Origin: an uncultured Clostridia bacterium
Lineage (GTDB): Bacteria; Bacillota; Clostridia; Oscillospirales; Acutalibacteraceae
Assembly: GCA_905236975.1 (NCBI GenBank)
Contig: CAJOQU010000115.1
Span: 1-9,570 of the forward strand
Direction of reading: 5' to 3'
DNA: 9,570 nt
How positions within the stretch are numbered: position 1 is the first letter of the stretch; every line of letters starts with the position of its first letter. Shown here in pieces: positions 6,687 through 9,570 of the stretch. The notes beneath the pieces are model-generated. The model saw nothing but the letters and a program-made list of their open reading frames with translations. It did not search any database and was not told the DNA's origin. Made by a program: the position numbers and the translations under genes.

Positions 6687-8249
6687 ATGGAAAATCGAGA
6701 AAACAATATGTTTGTGTTTGTGGATGACGATGAGGTTTCATCTGCGTCGCACGGCAAACATGCCAAAAAAAGAAAATACGGCAAGAAAAAAAGAAGCTCA
6801 AAGCTTAGCCGCTGGTGGCGCAGCCGCAAGCGTTGGCAAAAGGGACTTGTCATTACCGGTGTTTCGCTGTTGCTGGTCGTAACCATCGCGGCGGGCGTGC
6901 TTGGCGTGATGTTCCGGTATAACTATAACCGCATCAGCACCAACCCCGAGGATCTCGGCTTTTCCGCGGTTATTGATAAAAACATTCTCAATATCGCTCT
7001 GTTCGGCATTGACTCACGGGATATGAAATCTTTCAAGGGCTTGTCAGACAGTATCATGATCATGAGCTTGAACACCCAAACGAAAAAGGTTAAAATGATA
7101 TCGGTTATGCGGGATTCGCTGGTTCCCATTGAAAAGGACGGCAGGACCCGCTATACCAAAATCAACGCGGCTTATTCTTTGGGCGGGCCGGAGCTTGCCA
7201 TCAAGACGCTCAATCAGGTTTTCGGGTTGGACATTTCTGAGTATGCCACCGTGAATTTTCTCGGCATGGCCGATATTATCGACGCGGTGGGCGGGATAGA
7301 CGTCACCTTGGCCGATGGCGAGCTGGACGCCTATGGCTACAAAAACGGCAAACGGGTCAATTACGGCTTTAACGGTCTGGTGGATCAGCTTTGCGGGTAT
7401 TTTAAGCTTGATCCGTCCGGTTACTATATTCATCAGGGCGGCACTTATCACCTAAACGGCGTGCAGGCGGTGGCCTATGCGCGCATCCGTCACGCCGCCA
7501 ATATTGAGGGCACCAACAACGACTACGGCCGTACCGACCGTCAGCGTTATGTGATGGAGCAGCTGTTCAATAAAGCGTTGACCATTAACAAATCCCAGTA
7601 TGCCGGGCTTGCCAAAGCGCTGATTCCCTGCTGTGAGACTTCCCTTTCTTACAGCGAGATCATGAGTCTGGCGGTTAATATTCTGCTGAACTCGCCTACT
7701 TTTGAACAGACGCGTGTACCGTTGACCCAGTATCAAATGAACAATAAATCCTATGTGTATTACGACCTTAATTACGCGGGTAAGCTGGTTCGCGCCTTTA
7801 TTTACGACGATATCGCCCCCGAGACATATATGGAAACAAACGGCATTGAAAAGAACGATTGGTATTACGGCCGGTCATCCGGTTCTGGCGGCTCGACCGC
7901 GAACCGGAGCGGCAGTACGGGCGGCGCTTCTTCCGGCGGCACGGGGTCGCCTGTCACGGCGGATACCCCGTCAGAGGACAATACCGGCAGTGAAAATCCA
8001 ACCTCGTCCGAGCCGTCGGATACCTCGTCAGAAGACAATACCAACAGCGAAGGGATCGTCCCGGGCGACTCCTCCGGCGGGGAATCGCCTGAAAATCCGG
8101 ACAATACCGAGCCCGGCAATGAACCCGGTACCGAGCCGGGCGGCAACGCCGGCAACTCCTCCGGCGGGGAATCTTCCGGCGGCTCCGGCACGACCGAATC
8201 GGGCGGTGACCAGGGTACGCAACCCGTCATCGGCGCAGAAACCAATTAG
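6687..8249 (+). CDS. LCP (LytR-CpsA-Psr) family cell-wall polymer ligase with long low-complexity tail
   Basis: LCP proteins sit in the membrane facing outward and transfer lipid-linked anionic glycopolymers to peptidoglycan. From the ATG at 6687 the product has 520 residues. A very basic cytoplasmic N-terminus (about 24-52, KKRKYGKKKR) is followed by one membrane segment (54-76) and then the extracellular LCP domain (about 100-300). That domain contains NIALFGIDSRD, GLSDSIMIMSLN, ISVMRDSLV, TKINAAYSLGG, VNFLGMADIIDAVGGIDV, LNGVQAVAYARIRH and DYGRTDRQR. The Asp and Arg residues that bind the polyprenyl pyrophosphate are present. Residues 236 (QLCGYF) and 315-316 (PCCETS) are cysteines outside the membrane that could form a disulfide. 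From about 397 the protein is a disordered Ser/Gly/Glu/Pro/Thr/Asn-rich tail of about 125 residues. The start is uncertain: TTG 6672, ATG 6687 and ATG 6708 all have weak ribosome binding sites. The exact polymer is unknown. Confidence 0.92.
   Translation: MENRENNMFVFVDDDEVSSASHGKHAKKRKYGKKKRSSKLSRWWRSRKRWQKGLVITGVSLLLVVTIAAGVLGVMFRYNYNRISTNPEDLGFSAVIDKNILNIALFGIDSRDMKSFKGLSDSIMIMSLNTQTKKVKMISVMRDSLVPIEKDGRTRYTKINAAYSLGGPELAIKTLNQVFGLDISEYATVNFLGMADIIDAVGGIDVTLADGELDAYGYKNGKRVNYGFNGLVDQLCGYFKLDPSGYYIHQGGTYHLNGVQAVAYARIRHAANIEGTNNDYGRTDRQRYVMEQLFNKALTINKSQYAGLAKALIPCCETSLSYSEIMSLAVNILLNSPTFEQTRVPLTQYQMNNKSYVYYDLNYAGKLVRAFIYDDIAPETYMETNGIEKNDWYYGRSSGSGGSTANRSGSTGGASSGGTGSPVTADTPSEDNTGSENPTSSEPSDTSSEDNTNSEGIVPGDSSGGESPENPDNTEPGNEPGTEPGGNAGNSSGGESSGGSGTTESGGDQGTQPVIGAETN
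7961..8042 (+). repeat. Imperfect 25-base direct repeat pair in the LCP tail
   Basis: The segments 7961-7985 and 8018-8042 match at 23 of 25 bases. They start 57 bases (19 codons) apart, so they are in frame and both encode a DTPSEDNT/DTSSEDNT unit. Both differences are transitions, one of them silent. This looks like in-frame duplication within the low-complexity tail, not a mobile or regulatory repeat. Confidence 0.8.
8068..8173 (+). repeat. Exact 19-base direct repeat pair in the LCP tail
   Basis: ACTCCTCCGGCGGGGAATC occurs at 8068-8086 and again at 8155-8173. Extending four bases upstream gives 22 of 23 identical. The copies are 87 bases (29 codons) apart, in frame, and encode DSSGGES and NSSGGES. 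The pair supports growth of the disordered tail by slippage or unequal recombination. Confidence 0.8.
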
Positions 8250-8264
8250 AAAGAAGGAACCCGC

Positions 8265-9113
8265 ATGCCTGAAAATCTGTACCAGGCCGCTTGGATCTTC
8301 ATGATCTATGCCTTTTTGGGTTGGATTTGCGAGGTGGCTTTTGCCGCTTTGGAAAAAGGGGTTTTTGTGAATCGCGGCTTTTTAAACGGCCCGGTTTGCC
8401 CCATTTACGGGGTGGGCATGCTGGGGGTGGTGCTGGCGCTTTGGCAACTGCGGCATAACGTGTTGCTGTTGTTTTTGGGAGCGGCGCTGTTGACTTCGGC
8501 GTTGGAGTTGCTTACCGGCTTTGTGCTGGAAAAGTTCTTCCATGATAAATGGTGGGATTATTCGGATATGCCCTTTAACCTGCACGGGTACATTTGCCTG
8601 AAATTCAGTATTTTGTGGGGCTTGGCCGCCGCGTTTGTGATCGGGGCGATCCACCCGCTGGTGTATATGCTCATCACCAAAACGCCGGTGGTCGTTGGCG
8701 GGGTGCTGTTGGCCGTCTGCGGCATCGTCTTTGTGACAGACCTTGTTATCACCCTTACGCAACTGTTAAAACTGCCTAAAAAAATGAATGCCATGCTGGA
8801 ACTTGAAAAAAGCCTGCGCGCTTTGTCTGAAAAGATCGGTGAAAACATCAGCGAAACCACCATCGTTGCCGCGGGTAAGAGAAGCGAATGGCTGGAGGAG
8901 GAGAAACCCCGGCTGCAAGCGCTTAAAGCCGAGTATAATAAAAAGGTCGCCGAATTTAAAGCGTTGGCCGAAAGCAAGGGTTTGATGCATCACCGTATTT
9001 TCAAGGCTTTCCCAAAATTAAAAACCGGGCGCTATCGCGCTCTTTTTGAGCGCTTGCATGATGGCAGCGCCCGCCCAACGGAGGAATTTGAAAATGAGTC
9101 AAACCATGTGTGA
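8265..9113 (+). CDS. CmpB-family (putative ABC-transporter type IV) integral membrane protein
   Basis: This 282-residue membrane protein fits the family often annotated as 'putative ABC transporter permease' (CmpB-like, PF06541), whose function is not established. Conserved-looking blocks are FLGWICEV (17-24), RGFLNGPVCPIYGVG (37-51), an in-membrane Glu81, FFHDKWWDYS (91-100) and FNLHGYICLKFSILWG (104-119). About five hydrophobic segments lie at 7-27, 42-60, 66-88, 112-132 and 142-168. They are followed by a charged helical region (171-240) that may form a coiled coil, and a tail with AFPKLKTGRYRALFERL like other family members. The ATG has an AAGGA site 6 bases upstream and lies 15 bases after the LCP gene. 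No ABC ATPase gene is present, so a transporter role is not supported by context. Neighbours suggest envelope biology. Its last 20 bases overlap the next small gene. Confidence 0.82.
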   Translation: MPENLYQAAWIFMIYAFLGWICEVAFAALEKGVFVNRGFLNGPVCPIYGVGMLGVVLALWQLRHNVLLLFLGAALLTSALELLTGFVLEKFFHDKWWDYSDMPFNLHGYICLKFSILWGLAAAFVIGAIHPLVYMLITKTPVVVGGVLLAVCGIVFVTDLVITLTQLLKLPKKMNAMLELEKSLRALSEKIGENISETTIVAAGKRSEWLEEEKPRLQALKAEYNKKVAEFKALAESKGLMHHRIFKAFPKLKTGRYRALFERLHDGSARPTEEFENESNHV

Positions 9114-9265
9114 AAATTGCAGAAACTACGTCTATGACGATGAAAGCGACTGTATGATCTGCGAAATGGATTTGGATGAAGACGAAATGCGCTTGTTTTT
9201 GGCCTACGCATTGCCCGTATTACGATTTTTACGATGAATATGCCATCGTCCGAAAACAAAATTAA
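9094..9265 (+). pseudogene. Small cysteine-rich gene (DUF6472-like), apparently frameshifted
   Basis: An ATG at 9094 with a strong GGAGG site nine bases upstream opens a frame for MCENCRNYVYDDESDCMICEMDLDEDEM, which then runs off into a hydrophobic stretch and stops at 9237 (47 residues). Reading one base ahead from about 9212 to the TAA at 9265 gives CPYYDFYDEYAIVRKQN. From memory, this is the conserved end of a family of roughly 55-60-residue clostridial proteins (DUF6472-like). The two halves join into one family-like protein only if one base is extra, or two are missing, between about 9191 and 9212. A run of five T at 9196-9200 is an obvious candidate. The intact protein would have Cys6, Cys9, Cys23 and the Cys of CPYY as possible metal ligands; the break removes the last. 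It may be a sequencing or assembly error rather than a true pseudogene. Function is unknown. Confidence 0.7.
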
Positions 9266-9272
9266 ATCAAAG

Positions 9273-9279
9273 GGAAGGA
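9273..9279 (+). promoter_or_regulatory. Ribosome binding site favouring a GTG start for the acyltransferase
   Basis: GGAAGGA ends directly against the ATG at 9280, leaving no spacer, but lies 6 bases before the in-frame GTG at 9286. The GTG is therefore the better-supported start. A weaker alignment of AGGGA (9271-9275) would leave 4 bases to the ATG. Confidence 0.5.
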
Positions 9280-9285
9280 ATGCTT

Positions 9286-9570
9286 GTGTTTTACATATAT
9301 TGGGTGGTCAGCGCCGTTTTGGTTCTGTTGGTCGATCGAATAGGCGGTCTGTTTACAAAATCCTGCGGCTGGTGGCTGTCGCCGCTGCTGCTTGTCGGCT
9401 TTTTTGTGGCGCTGGTGCTGCTGCATCTGTTGATTTTGATCGTTTCGGCACTTTTTGTACGGCTGGATTCCCCGACCGACCGCGGCAGCCGGTACTTTCG
9501 TTTTTGGGCGAAAATTACCGTGCCGCTGTTGCTGAAAATTGCCCGCGTGCATGTAAAAATACAGGGGATC
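9286..9570 (+). CDS. Probable PlsC-like 1-acylglycerol-3-phosphate acyltransferase, N-terminal part (3' end outside window)
   Basis: The frame is open to the window edge and gives 95 residues. Two long hydrophobic segments (about 2-17 and 30-57) are followed by RYFRFWAKITVPLLLKIARVHVKIQGI. This is the typical lead-in of Gram-positive lysophosphatidic acid acyltransferases: a FWA block and an 'ARVxVxxxG' strand just before the region that would carry the HxxxxD catalytic motif. That motif lies beyond the window, so the activity is not proven here. Such enzymes acylate lysophosphatidic acid to phosphatidic acid at the membrane, the precursor of the phospholipids made by the upstream PgsA. I place the start at GTG 9286 from ribosome-binding-site spacing; ATG 9280 would add two residues. 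It follows the small cysteine-rich gene by about 20 bases. Confidence 0.72.
   Translation, partial: MFYIYWVVSAVLVLLVDRIGGLFTKSCGWWLSPLLLVGFFVALVLLHLLILIVSALFVRLDSPTDRGSRYFRFWAKITVPLLLKIARVHVKIQGI

Noticed and set aside
6206..6886. 226-codon open frame on the - strand across the rsmI/LCP junction
   Set aside because: It is antisense to two well-supported genes, has low-complexity uneven composition, no recognisable motif and no convincing ribosome binding site.
7961..8173. Direct repeats considered as a short CRISPR-like or regulatory array
   Set aside because: Two unrelated repeat pairs, each with two copies, lie in frame inside a coding region; there is no regular spacer pattern and no cas gene.
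7753..8304. Arg/Pro-rich 183-codon frame on the + strand overlapping the LCP tail, and a Pro/Ser-rich frame opposite it
   Set aside because: Both are out-of-frame readings of the GC-rich low-complexity tail and mirror its repeats; neither resembles a known protein.
9191..9237. Programmed +1 frameshifting in the small cysteine-rich gene
   Set aside because: No slow codon, early stop or internal Shine-Dalgarno-like stimulator is visible near the shift point. A simple one-base error or mutation is the simpler explanation, though recoding is not excluded.

Overview
The window is a gene-dense stretch of a bacterial chromosome in which every supported gene lies on the + strand. Protein content, and gene neighbours typical of low-GC Gram-positives, point to the Bacillota, most likely class Clostridia (Oscillospirales/Ruminococcaceae-like). 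The evidence is a YabB-type tRNA methyltransferase next to rsmI, a short CysE next to CysS, an LCP cell-wall protein, a CmpB-family membrane protein and a tiny cysteine-rich clostridial protein. Base composition looks moderately GC-rich by eye. Genus cannot be assigned.

Layout. Positions 1-1128 hold the 3' part of recA (its 5' end lies outside the window) and recX, which overlaps it by one base. Positions 1132-3035 hold rimO (ribosomal protein S12 methylthiolation) and pgsA (phosphatidylglycerophosphate synthase), overlapping as ATGA. Positions 3048-5082 hold cysE and cysS, overlapping by 14 bases, which join cysteine synthesis to cysteine charging. Positions 5067-6628 hold a tRNA1(Val)-type adenine methyltransferase and rsmI (16S rRNA 2'-O-methyltransferase). 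Positions 6687-9570 turn to the envelope: an LCP-family wall-polymer ligase with a long secreted low-complexity tail, a CmpB-like membrane protein, a small cysteine-rich gene that appears frameshifted, and the 5' end of a PlsC-like acyltransferase.

The first eight genes are packed with overlaps or gaps of at most a dozen bases, so translational coupling and co-transcription are likely. The only gap longer than about 20 bases is the 58-base interval between rsmI and the LCP gene (6629-6686), which has a weak candidate promoter. There is no convincing intrinsic terminator, RNA gene, mobile element or CRISPR array, and no gene-free stretch over 300 bases.

This is mainly ordinary core-genome sequence, and I see no new defence or mobile system. 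The most notable points are the frameshift in the small cysteine-rich gene, the ribosome-binding-site evidence that cysE starts at TTG and the acyltransferase at GTG, the repeat-built tail of the LCP protein, and the arrangement of recA/recX upstream of rimO/pgsA.
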